Positions 18,996-31,017 of a stretch of 64,000 nucleotides of DNA are shown piece after piece. Each line of letters starts with the position of its first letter. The stretch's first letter is position 1. This DNA is from Polytrichum commune. Taxonomy: Eukaryota > Streptophyta > Polytrichopsida > Polytrichales > Polytrichaceae. Location of the stretch: the NCBI GenBank assembly GCA_950295325.1, contig OX485807.1, forward strand, positions 21,549,666 to 21,613,665. Reading direction: 5' to 3'. Under the pieces are notes generated by a model. The model was not told the origin of the DNA. It was given only the letters and a program-made list of their open reading frames with translations, and did no database searches. Made by a program: the position numbers and the translations under genes.

Positions 18996-20200
18996 GGCCA
19001 GGGGCCAGGGGCCGGCTGCAGAGGGAGGCAGGCTGCCTCCCTCTTTTCAAATTTTTTTTTTTGTTGTTTTTTTGTTGTTTTCCTTAAAAATTTGATTCCT
19101 TTTGAGGATCAAGAATGCTCCTACACCTTCCACTTCACAAATTCATGCTTGTAGGCAACTCATGATAAGAAATTCCGTGTAGTATTGAGAAATTTCTCAC
19201 CACAATTGAAAATGATGTGCACACATCACAAGCACATTTTTTTCCTCCTTGTTTCTTCGCGATTCCGCAATGTTTGTCTTCCTCCACTCCAAAATCTCGC
19301 AACCACTTGTCCTCACACCCTTTCTCGAGTATTGGAACTCAAGATTTGAAGAAAAGAGAAAGAATCATGCACATTCTTGCCAAGTGAGAAGGAAGAGAAT
19401 AGAACACTCATAATAGCTCTAAATCTCTTCAAATGCACACCATTAGTCAAGCTATCTCTCACTCCACCAAGGGAGAATCTAAGAGTGTAAGTAGGGGAAG
19501 AATAACTCAAGATTTATTGCAAAATCATGCAATCTACACCTCACACAAGCTCTCTCCACACACTAACTCACAAGACTTGACTTGGCAAGAATGCCAAGCC
19601 AAGGAGAAGGCTCCTCACTTAGGAGCCTTCCTCTCCACATCTAGATTCATCCATCCAAATCTAGATGGATGAAACCCAACGAATAAAGTGCGGCCGTCGA
19701 CGCCGCATACCGTGACACTCCACATAAATGTTCCCTAATTGAGGTGCCAAGAGTTTCTGAAAGATCACTTGGACTAGGTGCATAATGCATTCTATAGTGG
19801 GTTGCCTATGTTTTCTTGAAGACACTTTCTAGGGTAGTTTACACAAGAGCAGTTGTGATCTACTTTCTTTAAGTTTATTTTCTTGGACAAAGTATATCCA
19901 ATGCTCACCACAACCACAACCAACCCCCACTGTACACGCCCTGATACTTTTTGTGGTAAATAGTTAACCAACGATAGATTGCAAATTGCAAAGTGAACCC
20001 CATGGTCAACCACAAATGCATGTAGGTTTCATATTTGTGATGATTGATATTTGAATTAATTAGAGGTAGCTAGAATTACACTACAGGGTTTATTATTGCA
20101 ATATTTGTTTGGTATGAATATGGTACTTTTAAGTCGTTGAATTAGAATCTTAAAAGGAAAAGTAATAACAACCACCATGGTCTAGACATTGTATCACAGG
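18996..20200. other. Intergenic, nothing recognised
   Basis: No coding frame with recognisable content. A short AAATCTAGATGGATGAA inverted pair lies near 19,645-19,675. Confidence 0.4.
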
Positions 20201-20203
20201 GAG

Positions 20204-20606
20204 GTCACTCCATTATCAAGCTGAACACCATGTGCGAACAAAAAAAACCTACTTTTTACATAAAGCATCACCAAAATGGGTCAAATTTTCATCAAATTTT
20301 TTGTTCAATAGTACATATACACAGTATCTATCACATAGTAAAAGAAGGTAACCAAATTTGATGTTTTTTTATTTTTTTATTTTTTATAAAACATATTGTT
20401 TTTAGCTAGAATGATGCAGAATTGAACTAAAAAAATTACTAAAAAAATGAAGATGACTAAAAATTTGAAAAACATATACAAAAGATACTATCAATGGTTA
20501 TGTATATGTAGAAAAGATATCATAAATTTTAAAATTATCTATGGCATGTAATATAGGGGTAGCAAACTTTGTTCGCACGTAGTGTTGAACTTGACAATGG
20601 AGTGAC
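20204..20606. mobile_element. MITE of about 403 bp with ~45 bp imperfect TIRs
   Basis: The left end GTCACTCCATTATCAAGCTG continues to GTGCGAACAAA. The right end is the inverse, TTTGTTCGCACGTAGTG through CAATGGAGTGAC at 20,606. The interior is AT-rich and non-coding. No clear target duplication, so the superfamily is undecided. Confidence 0.8.
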
Positions 20607-21284
20607 AACTTTATAGTTGAAAAGTTTGAGATTAGAATTTTAAAAATCAAGAAGTAAAAAAATCACCATGGGAATAGGAATATGATGATTTTTTTTTCAG
20701 ACTCAAAAATATATTGATCTAAAAATATGCGCGATTAAGATTCTTTTTGTAACCTACAGTTGATTTCGTACATTTCTATTTTTCACTATAAATAAAAAAA
20801 TTCAGTGTATCAAATATCCCTAGAAAAATTCACTCAATTCCCTATTAAGTGCCTTATTTCCATTCTGTAGTTTCAAAACACGTGAAACTACCAACATGCA
20901 ATTCTTCTCCTTTGTAGGTTTCTATCGAAACCAAACACTCAATCCTTCTCCTCACGGTCACGAAGTACGCACTAACAAAACAATATATACTATGTGGATG
21001 TCTTTGAATCCATTGACTTATCAAGCAAAAGGGCTCTATAAAGGAATGAGGTTAAATTCACACAAGCTAAAAATAATGAATTAAAAGGCATGGAGGGATA
21101 GTATATAGGGAGGAGATGGCAGCCGGGAGGTTCTTCAAATTCTTGTTGTTCGTGTTTGTTAGGGGCGTCTCTTCATAGTTCATGGATCACGCCACCTGAT
21201 AGAATTCACACATATTCCATCGATTCATAATTTGGCGTGTTCGATTCAAAAGCTACTGCATTGATCTTCCAATTAATCAACACG
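20607..21284. promoter_or_regulatory. Germin-like gene upstream region with possible TATA boxes
   Basis: TATAAAG at 21037-21043 and TATATAGG at 21102-21109 lie 245 and 180 bp before the start codon on the plus strand. Either could serve as a core promoter; the transcription start is unknown. Confidence 0.4.
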
Positions 21285-21938
21285 ATGGCACGTAAATGCA
21301 GCGATGTCGTTGTGTACCTTGTGTTGGCGGCAATGCTAGCAGGGATGGTCGCCGCCACAGATCCAGACCCTCTTCAAGATTTTTGCGTCGGGGATCCGCA
21401 AAGTAGCGTCACCCCGAACGGGATGGCGTGTAAAGATCCCAAGAGTGTTAGATCCGAAGACTTCATGTTTAGTGGGCTTGCGACTCCGGGGGATCCGAGC
21501 ACATCACCTTTCGGGTCCGTGGTCACCAAGGCCTTCGTCCATGACTTCCCGGCCCTCAACACTCTCGGTATTTCAGGTTCCCGAATTGACTTTGCGGTCG
21601 GTGGCCTGAGCGCGCCCCACTGGCACCCACGAGCTTCGGAGATGTTGTATGTGGGTAACGGCACCCTGTTGGCGGGCTTCGTGGACACAAACAACAACCT
21701 CTGGACAAACACGCTCCATACTGGCGACTTGACGGTCACCCCGAGAGGACTCTTGCATTTCCAAGTTAATATCGGGCAGGAGCCCGCCTTTGCAATCGTC
21801 GCATTCAACAGCCAAAACATGGGCCGGGAGGACGCCGGCACGACCAGTTTCGGATCCAACATCCCAACGTTCGTGCTTGAGAAGTCCTTCAATATGAGCT
21901 CCACGCTCGTAAATAGCTTGAGAGGTTTTTTCACATGA
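21285..21938 (+). CDS. Germin-like protein (secreted cupin)
   Basis: 217 residues from the ATG at 21285, a single exon. A hydrophobic signal peptide (about 1-24, ending MVAA) precedes the mature start TDPDPLQDFCV. Cys33 and Cys48 (FCVGD and MACKDP) match the N-terminal disulfide of germins. Cupin motif 1 is APHWHPRASEM, giving the His-x-His and Glu metal ligands; cupin motif 2 is TVTPRGLLHFQVNIG with the third His. Germins bind manganese in the apoplast and may act as oxalate oxidase or superoxide dismutase, or have no known activity; which applies here cannot be told. NGT and NMS are possible glycosylation sites. Most germins have a small residue between the two histidines; here it is Trp. 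The frame is intact and the length is normal. Confidence 0.96.
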   Translation: MARKCSDVVVYLVLAAMLAGMVAATDPDPLQDFCVGDPQSSVTPNGMACKDPKSVRSEDFMFSGLATPGDPSTSPFGSVVTKAFVHDFPALNTLGISGSRIDFAVGGLSAPHWHPRASEMLYVGNGTLLAGFVDTNNNLWTNTLHTGDLTVTPRGLLHFQVNIGQEPAFAIVAFNSQNMGREDAGTTSFGSNIPTFVLEKSFNMSSTLVNSLRGFFT

Positions 21939-22384
21939 GTCGACTGCTTTTTGGTTAGACAAGCCCCTGAATTGCGCTTGCGAGGGCCACTTCCTTGCGA
22001 TTTTTGGTATTACTTGCAAACGAGGGTGAATTTTGAGGACGTGGAAAAAAAAGAATTGAGGAGATTCACATGATAGTCTAGAGATTGGTAGAGTTCTTAT
22101 AGAATATCCCGACGGTGTTCTTCAACTGATATTTTATATCTATGTGTGCTCTTATAATCTCTAAGCGACGTAATAAAATCCGACCTCGTGTTCGTCTCCA
22201 TATTGTTTGTGTCCATCCTGGGAAGTGATCCACCCAGTAAAAAAATCATCAAATACGAGAGTTGTATATTTGCACCAAAATGCACATGCCTCCCGACTGT
22301 TGTCTTCCTTGCAACGAGCTTGCAACTAATGAACAGGGAGAAACGATTGCTACAGTTGCGGTCGGATCTCCACGTTCATTGTTC

Positions 22385-22525
22385 AGGAAAATGACCGATC
22401 CATTTGGAGGAATCTATGACTGTACCTGGAATTAAGGAAGAAAAACCGAAGAATGTCAACATGTAAACGGTTGCTCTTGGAAACAATAGGATCTCCACCA
22501 ATTATACCCAAAATTCTCCCCGGAC
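22385..22525 (-). repeat. Dispersed repeat R1, copy 3
   Basis: Minus-strand copy with GAAGAATGTCAACATGTAAA and AAACAATAGGATCTCC on the plus strand, matching the R1 core and its upstream GATCCTATTG block. Confidence 0.65.
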
Positions 22526-23290
22526 ATTGCTTGCAACCTTCATAACAATAAGACATCAAGGGGGTGAAAATGACACACACAAATGTAACTTTGTGAAGTT
22601 ATCTGAGGAGTTTCTGTCAAAAGTTGACAACACTTTCCTCTAGTGTACCATGAGGCCTGTAATCAAAGTTACATGTGTGAAGCCATGTGGTTGTACTAAA
22701 GGAGTCATAATCGGGCATTTGACATGGAAATCGTGTACTAGTGCACATAGGATATGTGTTACTCTTTATTAAAAAACAGTATGGGACTATAATGTGTTTT
22801 AAGATGATTGAAAATGACATCTGGATTTAGAACCAGGACATGATTCTTCCATTTTCATGTATGCTACAATCAAAGTGTATTTCAGTCAAGATCGACCCCA
22901 CTTAATAATGTTTGAGTCATGGCAACTATACATATCATGTTAAATAAGCGATCCACCATTGATGGGAAAATTATGTATATGTCACATTCTTGCGGGATTC
23001 TTCCATGTAAACAGATAGTGGATTTCATGTTCAATGCCTTAGAGATTTATATGATAAACATACCTACTCAGACTAGTGAAATTGTTATGAATTGAAGTAT
23101 CAATAGGTGGTTGAAACTTGAAGAATCTTGGATATGCTAGGAACTTTTGGAGGTTTCGACATTATATAACACACAATGTTACCCAACAAAGAAGGGATGC
23201 CAACATGGGGATGTGCATCCTATTGGAGACTGGGGTACTTGCTCCCAACTTAGGTCAATATTCCCAGGTGAGAATGTACTCAGTACTATT
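22526..23290. other. Intergenic, nothing recognised
   Basis: No supported gene between repeat R1 and the MITE M1 copy. Confidence 0.4.
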
Positions 23291-23524
23291 GGAAAGGGAA
23301 TTATCATATACAAATGTGCCTCTCATTCATCCAACATAAAACTTGACCCCTGTAAGTTTGTTGACGATTCCTCTCTTAAATAACCTTGTATATATTTAGA
23401 TTAATTCGGGATTTTCAAAGTTAATTCTAGTGTCAAATCAACTCAAAAAAGTGACATTTGGGCTACATACTATATCAAGGGTTTTATATTGGATGAATGA
23501 GACGTACGCTCAAATACTATCCAA
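23291..23524. mobile_element. MITE family M1, copy A
   Basis: TIR-like ends: GTGCCTCTCATTCATCCAAC near 23,316 on the left and TTGGATGAATGAGACGTACG near 23,488 on the right. The interior (ATAACCTTG..., TTAATTCTAGTGTCAAA) matches copy B at 57.1 kb. Confidence 0.65.
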
Positions 23525-25911
23525 TCTTATAGTAGAGGCACCTATTCCTAATCAAGACCCCATCAACAATCTATAGGGTGTCATAATTTCAATCAGGCTA
23601 GAACTCAATGATCAAGTTCGGACTCAGTTTTGATCATACTGGAATCAATAGTGCCATGATACTTGTCCCGATTTCTAAGTGCTAAAGTGAGGAGGAACGA
23701 GTAGTTTAAATGAATGGTTATGATAAGACACTAGACATTGATAATATGTTCAAGTCAACTTTTGGCTTCAAAATTCCACAATAATTTCAACTTAAAGAAT
23801 AAATTACCAAAGAAATTGCAGTCCTCTCGATTTCTATCTTCTTACATGGGAAAATTTTGCACCACCTTATACTTCTCTAGACTTGGCACAAAATCTCTTA
23901 AATGATCGGTTATGGGTGCCTCTACTCTATGTATGAGTGTTGAAGGCACCCCAAAACTTCTTTTGCAACTAAAGGTGTGATGAGAACAGTATAAACAAAC
24001 GTAGATTATTAAACCAAGAACTCCTAACATAAGCTTGTTTTCCAGAGCTTGGTATTCCTAGTTTTTTTCCCGTGTCATGTGAGCTTGATATTTGACAAAA
24101 AGTAACAATCATGCACCTTGCAGCAGTAACTTTGTGGGTACATAGGAAGTCTTATGTAGTCAGACTTCTGGTTTTGTGCTATTAAGAGAGCTGACTACAA
24201 AGGACTCAGGTAATCAAACACACACAAAGGACAGGCAAGAGACAGACACTCATAGTTTTTGGGTCAAATTCAGTTGCACATATTCAGGGAGTCAACACTT
24301 CATAACACACACACTTGGCTTTCCCTAGCCTAAACTTGTAGAGAAAATATTATTTGATATTCGTCTTATATAATTGAGTTTTTCCCCGTTAAAATTTTGA
24401 AACTGGTTATATATTGTGCCATTTCAATCAGTTGACTTTTACCTAAGGTATGTGGATGTCATTAAGTGATTCTCTTGATCAGACACCAATATTTGAATTG
24501 TGGGTGTTGGGTATGGATCTAAGACAATACACCATAGTAAAGACACATGTTTGAAAGAACATACATCTCCAGATTTTATTTTACTAACTGCTCTACACTC
24601 AACAGTCAACAGGATTAGGGGGACCTACCTATTCAAATTAGTAATCAACACACATGCACTTCCAACACATTCACGTATTTTAGAGTCAACAACGTTTTGA
24701 CCATTCATGAATCCATGAAATTCTGTCGAATCACTTCCAAATTTCTCAGTGTGTCAACTGAGAACAACTAAAAAACCAGTTGGGGCAAGGACTTTTTGAT
24801 GACCCCCTTTGCAAGCATGGGAAAATTTCAATAATCAGTGAAATTATCTCAGAAGTATGCAGGGAACAAGGCGAATAGCACATTCTAGTCGTGCAAGAAA
24901 ACCATGGTCCTTTCAGGATTAACATACTTTTGTTGCTAGGTTTTCTTTTAAGTGAATACTTTGCACAATGAGAACCACAAAGCGAGAACCTTGGTGTGAG
25001 AACTTTGTTTTAGTACGTTCATCCAATCTGTTCATCCATCTTAGATTCATTCATCGATCTCTTAGAAGAATGTAGAAGGTTCATAGAATCACTAAACCAC
25101 AGGGTTGATATTAGGACAGTAGCGTAGGCAGAGAGCGTTGTTGTTACCGTTCGTATAATCACTCATGGAGTGAAGGAGCAAAGACTTGATTTCATACATG
25201 AATACTATCTATCTTCTATGGATTGTTGTTTATTGGCTATGTCTGTAGGACAGAGACTATGCATCAACTTCTTCGTTTCAAGAGCAAATTTCCTAACCAC
25301 TTTGCGTTCACACTTGGACGTTACTTGTTCTTGTTATTTTTGGTCCACTTTATTTAATGTGGACTCTTTCTCTATATAAAAATATATAATTGCTCCCTAA
25401 AATGCATTGAAAGAAATCTAGTTAACTATAGTTATTTCGGCAGTTTTTGATTATTCATTTAAAAAATTTCGGGTGATAAATGAGTAGCTTCAATCCTTGA
25501 CCCGCATTTGAGAAGAAGGTGCCCAAAATCCAAGAAAGGTTTGGTATAGTGAATAACCATGGATTGGCATGAGCAAAGTGGACAACTACAATTGTAGTCT
25601 TTCATAGCAAAGGACAGAGCCTCACGGTTCTACCGTTTTCTTGTTGTCTATGCATATTCGTCATTACATACAAAACTTTGATGTGACATTTATTCATCTA
25701 TACAGTCAAAACAAAAGGTACTCTATACAAAAAGGAAAACTACGTCCACTTCCTTGACTTTGACACACATATATAGAACATTACTGAGTGTCTGATAACT
25801 GGCGAATGAAATGATGAACCTGTACCAGGCACAATATTCACTTGACGAGCATTGACATTGATTTCTTTGTTTCCAGCATATATACTACTCCAGGAGCTTC
25901 ATGGACTCTTC
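23525..25911. other. Long gene-free stretch
   Basis: AT-rich sequence without recognised genes or RNAs. A partial repeat R2 core (CTTGATCAGACACCAATATT) lies near 24,475. The last few hundred bases probably include the 3' UTR of the quinone oxidoreductase gene. Confidence 0.4.
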
Positions 25912-28900
25912 TTACTCAACAGCAAGTAAGATCTTGCCAAAATGAGTGCTTGCTTCAAGATTCTCATGAGCTTTACATGCTTGTCCAAGTGGATAGACTG
26001 TGTCTGTTACAACCCCAACAGTACCTGCTTCGATCTCTGGCCAAACATTCTTCAATACTTCTTGTACAATTTCTCCCTTCTTTTCAGTCGATCTTGTCCG
26101 CAATCCTGCCCCTGTTACACCACAAAATCCCTCAAGAGTAAGTTTTGCACTGTGCACAACAGTAGCTTGATTACTAGCATCCTGGATGTTGATATCACCA
26201 AGTTAAATTCAAGTACTTCTCTTCATTTGATATTTAGGAGGTATATCACTTTGCTGATATTGCACTAGAATAGACTATCTGATAACCTGCCTTTGTCCAA
26301 CAAGGTTTACTTCCTAAATCATGTTGTAGAGACTTTCACAAGATGTAGATGAAAAAGTCCCAGAACCAGATGTTCAGTTCTCATACAATGGTCCTAGGAT
26401 AAATACACCTAGATCCAGGGGATAGAGTATACCAGCCACAGTGAGACGTCTGGCAAGCACGGTCCCCAGATTCAATTCTCCTTTAGTGCCCCCTTGCATG
26501 CCAATGATAAAAAGGCGACCATCTATTGCCAGAGCGTCGATGTTCTTTGTCAAGTATGACCCTCCCACAACATCCAATATCACATCCACACCTGATTATA
26601 ACACCACGAAACATGTGTAACAGATCTTGTTTGTTTACCACTTAATCTGAAAAGGTTTTGACGGAATCCCCATGCAGACTGGAGAGGCCCGTGAGAACAT
26701 AAAAGCACACAAACCATCCACAAAGAAACTTCACCAAAACCAGGACACACTGAGTTGACCTCTGTTTCATTGTCATCATTCATTAAGATAAGCAGTGGGT
26801 CCACAACGTGGCCATTGGTTTATCATTGTTTACTTATGAAAACAAATTACCCAATGACAAATGCACATATTCGTAGTAAATTCCTTTGAATGAGGAGAGC
26901 AGGATTAAATACTGACTCTTAAAATCAAATACAGATCGACTGGTGTTGTGACATTTCAGTACCATCTCAATGCAGTCTTTACACCTCTTCACCCACTTGG
27001 CAAGCACTTCTGTTTACTAGCTTCTGAACATTCTCACAGCAATACTACACAAAAGGTTTCCACCAAGACTATCCTTACTCCATGAACTACTTGAAACCTT
27101 TGAAACCTCTTGTATCCCAGAACTCTAAACTATGTCATTTGTCAATATTTTATTCAAAGAAAGATAGGCTGAGGAGGCCAGATTATCACTTGCAGCCGGC
27201 ACATGAGTTTCAAAACAAAGGAAAACGTAGTCATGATCACACACCTTTACCACCAGTTTCGCTTTTGGCACATTCTACAAAGTCCTCAGTTTTGTAGTTG
27301 ATCCCAACATCTGCCCCAATTTCAAGGCATTTCTTCAGCTTCTCATCACTCCCTGTCATGTTACAAATGCAGCCAGGTCAAAAGTTAAGCCTTCCCTGAG
27401 ACCTATGTCTGCCCCCCCAAGAATGGAATTCAAACCTTTTGAAGCGTGAAGACAAATATAAAAACATCTGTGACTTTCTTGGCATTGTCTTTGCTCAGAG
27501 ATACAAAACGCAAGAGTGCATAACCATGGAACTTAATATTTATACAGCATACTCCGTTGTTATTCAAAATTTTGTAACTCACCGGCAGTGACAAGCACCC
27601 TCACACCTTTCGCCTTCGCAATCTGAATTGCAAACGTGCCTATACCACTTCCTCCACCATGAATCTGCATCACAATTTCCCATGCAACTTAGCATTTAAA
27701 TTGCTAACCTCAACATAAGATAGAGCCATAGAGAAATAACTCTTCATGGGAAAATCTTGGCATAGTCTTTGCCTCAAGGTTTAAACAAAAAGTGCTCCAA
27801 CAAAGGTTTAATGTTTTGCATATTTTCTAGCAATCACCTTCACACAAAGCAGGGCTGCCCTGACGTAGAACATCATTGCCCATTTGCATCTCGTCCTGCT
27901 GAAAGCAAGTAGTTACGTCTGAATGCGTACCAATAGATTTTCGCCCTTCTTTAAATGGCATGTCATGAATATTGTGGACCAGACAGTGCAAGCAACTTCA
28001 GGGATCCCTGCCGCATCCTGCAATTTGATACCCTTCGGAATTGGGAACAATTGAACTGCAGGTACAGCCACCTTTTCCGCATACCCGCCCCCGCTGAGCA
28101 GGGCACAGACCTGCACGTTGTCAATGGAGTGTCAGCCTGAGATTTAATCTCCGTTCCTGTCTTTGCATTCATGATTGCAGAGAACCGCTTGATGAACTTC
28201 CTCCGCTCCACGCTCACCCTCTTCCAGTCAGTAGGTTCTGTCAAGTGTTCAAATTCTCTGACGTTGTTGCGACTGTGAGTTAGGTCTGAGCTTTACCTAA
28301 TAATCTTCATGGGTTGCCATGCTAAGAGTTTCAATCTTCACTCACATTAGGGTTGTAAACAGGAAGACGTGACAACAGAGGTTTCGGATGTTCCATACGT
28401 GGTCAATTACGTAACAGCCATTGCATCAGTGACAATATGCAGATATGCTCAAAGGAGTATCAAAATAATGAGCAAGAGATTCGATCTGCATGGATGTCTT
28501 CGCATCTCTAAATGCAGAACACCATTTGTTAAACCGCCAAAATCTCTGTGGTCAGAGAAATGACAGCTATTGCAACAATCACACCAGTTCACAATAGAGG
28601 TTCACCACAAAATTTCACAAGAAAGATAGCAGGTGACCTCGATGTCAGACCAACCTCCTTCCAATTGCAATTGTCAAACTAAAACCTTACAAAAAAGGGT
28701 CATCCTCTTCACGAACCTGGTCTCCCACTTTCCAATTGGTGACACCATGGCCGACAGCTTCGATGGTACCTGAACATTCAAGGCCGGGAATCAACGAGGC
28801 GCCTTTAGGCACAGGGTACTTGCCCTGCCTCTGCATTGAGTCCGCTCTGTTCACCGCGGTGGCTGCCACTTTGATTATCACTTCTCCTTCTCCAAGTGAT

Positions 28901-28968
28901 GGATCCTCCACATCTTGCAGCTTCAAAACCTCCGGGCCCCCGGCGCCGTCAATTACAATTCCCTTCAT
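25912..28968 (-). CDS. Quinone oxidoreductase, PIG3/zeta-crystallin-like medium-chain reductase, 6 exons
   Basis: Coding exons by GT/AG borders and unbroken phase: 28968-28717, 28110-27931, 27664-27583, 27352-27245, 26591-26433 and 26111-25912, together 981 nt or 326 residues, normal for the family (about 325-335). The start is MKGIVIDGAGGPEVL. GroES-like part: residues 1 to about 125 (VNRADSMQRQGKYP, PGLECSGTIEAVG). NADPH-binding Rossmann motif: HGGGSGIGTFAIQIAKA at the start of exon 3. Later parts are VDVILDVVGGSYL, then RRLTVAG split across exons 5/6 into AGLRTRSTEKK, and C-terminal HFGKILLAVE. It lacks the zinc-ligand pattern of alcohol dehydrogenases. Such enzymes reduce quinones or reactive carbonyls with NADPH in the cytosol; the substrate here is unknown. 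No frame break seen. Confidence 0.93.
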
Positions 28969-30415
28969 CTTGAAACGACGAAACTCTGCAACAAAAAGTA
29001 AAACCCTAACAACGAATCAACTAATGCAACAACGCGTAGTGACTTCAGATCAACCTACTCAATTCATCATCACACGTTAACCACAACATCATCCTCAACA
29101 GACACTGTTTCGGAACAACTCCAAACTTCTGCAATCTTCTCGATTTGGCCAAATAGTTAATCGATCAATTGGCGTACATGCGCTCGACGGCACAGAAAAC
29201 GTTTGATGCATTGAGAAGCTTGGGACAATGTGCGAGAGGAGCTGCAACACATCATACTTACAATTCGTCCTGGATTCTTTGTCGCAGATAAGATCGATTC
29301 CTGCTTTTGTAAACCCCGAGCACCGTGCCTCCTATTTCAGTTCGCTGTAAAATACTGCAGATGTAATTCCACATCGTCTCATGAGTTAAGTATCTACAGG
29401 TTATTACAGGTAGGTCGTGGGATCCGCCGGCCTTGCGTCATATGCTGACAAGGATTGCATCATGCTTGCATGCTTGCATGCCGGTAAGAGGCTCTCTAAA
29501 TTCTTTCCAATCGGAAGCCACATTCAGAGCATCCATGTGTTGCATGGTCTCGGCCATCAATGCCAATTTAGTAAAAGAAAGTGGCACTCATCAAGCCTGT
29601 TATGATGCGGAAAGCTTATCACCTCGATTAGATTTCTACCACAGTGAAACTCGTGCTGCATTAGCGAGCTTGACCAAAAATCGGATTGACAATTGGACCT
29701 CCCTTGATTTAGTTATAGTTATTGGAAGTGCATGTTTGTTGATTTCTTGATTGAATACATGTATTCTTGTTTATTTGGGTGTTCCATTAATTAATAGGGA
29801 GCTCTTGTTTGAAAACACAAACACACACCCCAAAAAAATGAAACTAACCATGACACATTGTTTGCAGCATAAAAAACCAACTTTATTTCCCAAGAACAAA
29901 AACAAAAACAAAAACAACAACAACATAGGTTGTAGCTGATGTGCGAATCCCACTGCCACCATGGCCAATGAAGGCAAAGTCTGGCATGGACCTTGAGAGA
30001 GAGCCCATTGGGCTCTTGCAATACAGAAAGGGATGTGTCAAGGGCCCTGAGGATTATATATATTATAACAAGTCTCCTTACTTGGCAACTTCCAAATGCA
30101 TAGTTGTCGCATGCATGCCACTTGGAGGCCTGCCCCTTTCCACCGCCCCACAATACTTCACTTAACCCCCTCTTGTCCAAACCACATATTTACAAAATTT
30201 CCACATGTCCCCGCTAGTCAATGCACAGGAGCTACACTATTTGTAGGTCAAACGCCTAATTGTGTTCACTACTAAGAGTTAATGAAATTTGCATACGTAC
30301 TCCAATCTTTTTTAAACAAGTGTCTTTATGGTGTTTGTTGTTTGATCCTCACCTAATCTCGCATCAATCAAACAAGCGGCTAGTCGCGTGGTCTCTGCCT
30401 TAGTATTTGTGGCCA
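28969..30415. other. Gene-free stretch upstream of the quinone oxidoreductase gene
   Basis: Holds the promoter and 5' UTR of the minus-strand gene at its left edge. Short frames on both strands (29,230-30,180) have no recognisable content. An AACAAAAACAAAAAC simple repeat lies at 29,893-29,925. Confidence 0.4.
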
Positions 30416-30417
30416 AC

Positions 30418-30670
30418 TAATGAATGCGAAAATGCAATGAGAAAATAGGAAAAATGAAAATGTAGTAAGCAAGAAAAGTGAAAATGTAGTGAGTAAGAAA
30501 CGGATGGATGTGAAAATGCAGTAAATGAATAGGCACAATGAAAATGTAATGCTGAAAAAGACACTGTAAAATGCACTGAATAATTAGGTAACGTGAAAAT
30601 ACATCGAGTAACAATTGAACATGAAAATGCAATGAGTAACTAAAGAATGCCAAAATAAAATATTGAATAC
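30418..30670. repeat. Degenerate minisatellite, unit about 25-35 bp
   Basis: GTGAAAATGCAGTGAGTAA-like units recur about eight times with varied spacing. The minus-strand frame across it, rich in His, Phe and Ile, is an artefact of the repeat. Confidence 0.7.
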
Positions 30671-31017
30671 GATGATATGAATATGATGGTATGAATACAA
30701 TGATATGTTATTGTTTTCGCAATCGTAGATATTGTCACTTTTGGGCAAAATACCAAAGTCAATACATATATGTAAAACTTAAAGTTCAAATGAATTTTGA
30801 ACTTGCTATATAGTATAACATACTGTTATACACAACCAATATAACACACTTGAACATACTATAACACATTATGATATCTGTATCAAGGTAAATTTTTGTA
30901 AACTATATCAAACAAAAGAAGATGCTATGATCACACCAAAATTATCATTGGATTCATTGAATCCAATAAGCTCACCCAAAGGACTCAAATGAAACTCACA
31001 TCTTGCAACTAGGGATC

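Noticed and set aside
21374-22019. Two minus-strand frames of 148 and 186 codons over the germin gene
   Set aside because: Antisense shadows of a clear germin-like CDS; no domain.
30417-30653. Minus-strand frame rich in His, Phe and Ile
   Set aside because: A translation of the minisatellite; every unit gives the same short peptide.
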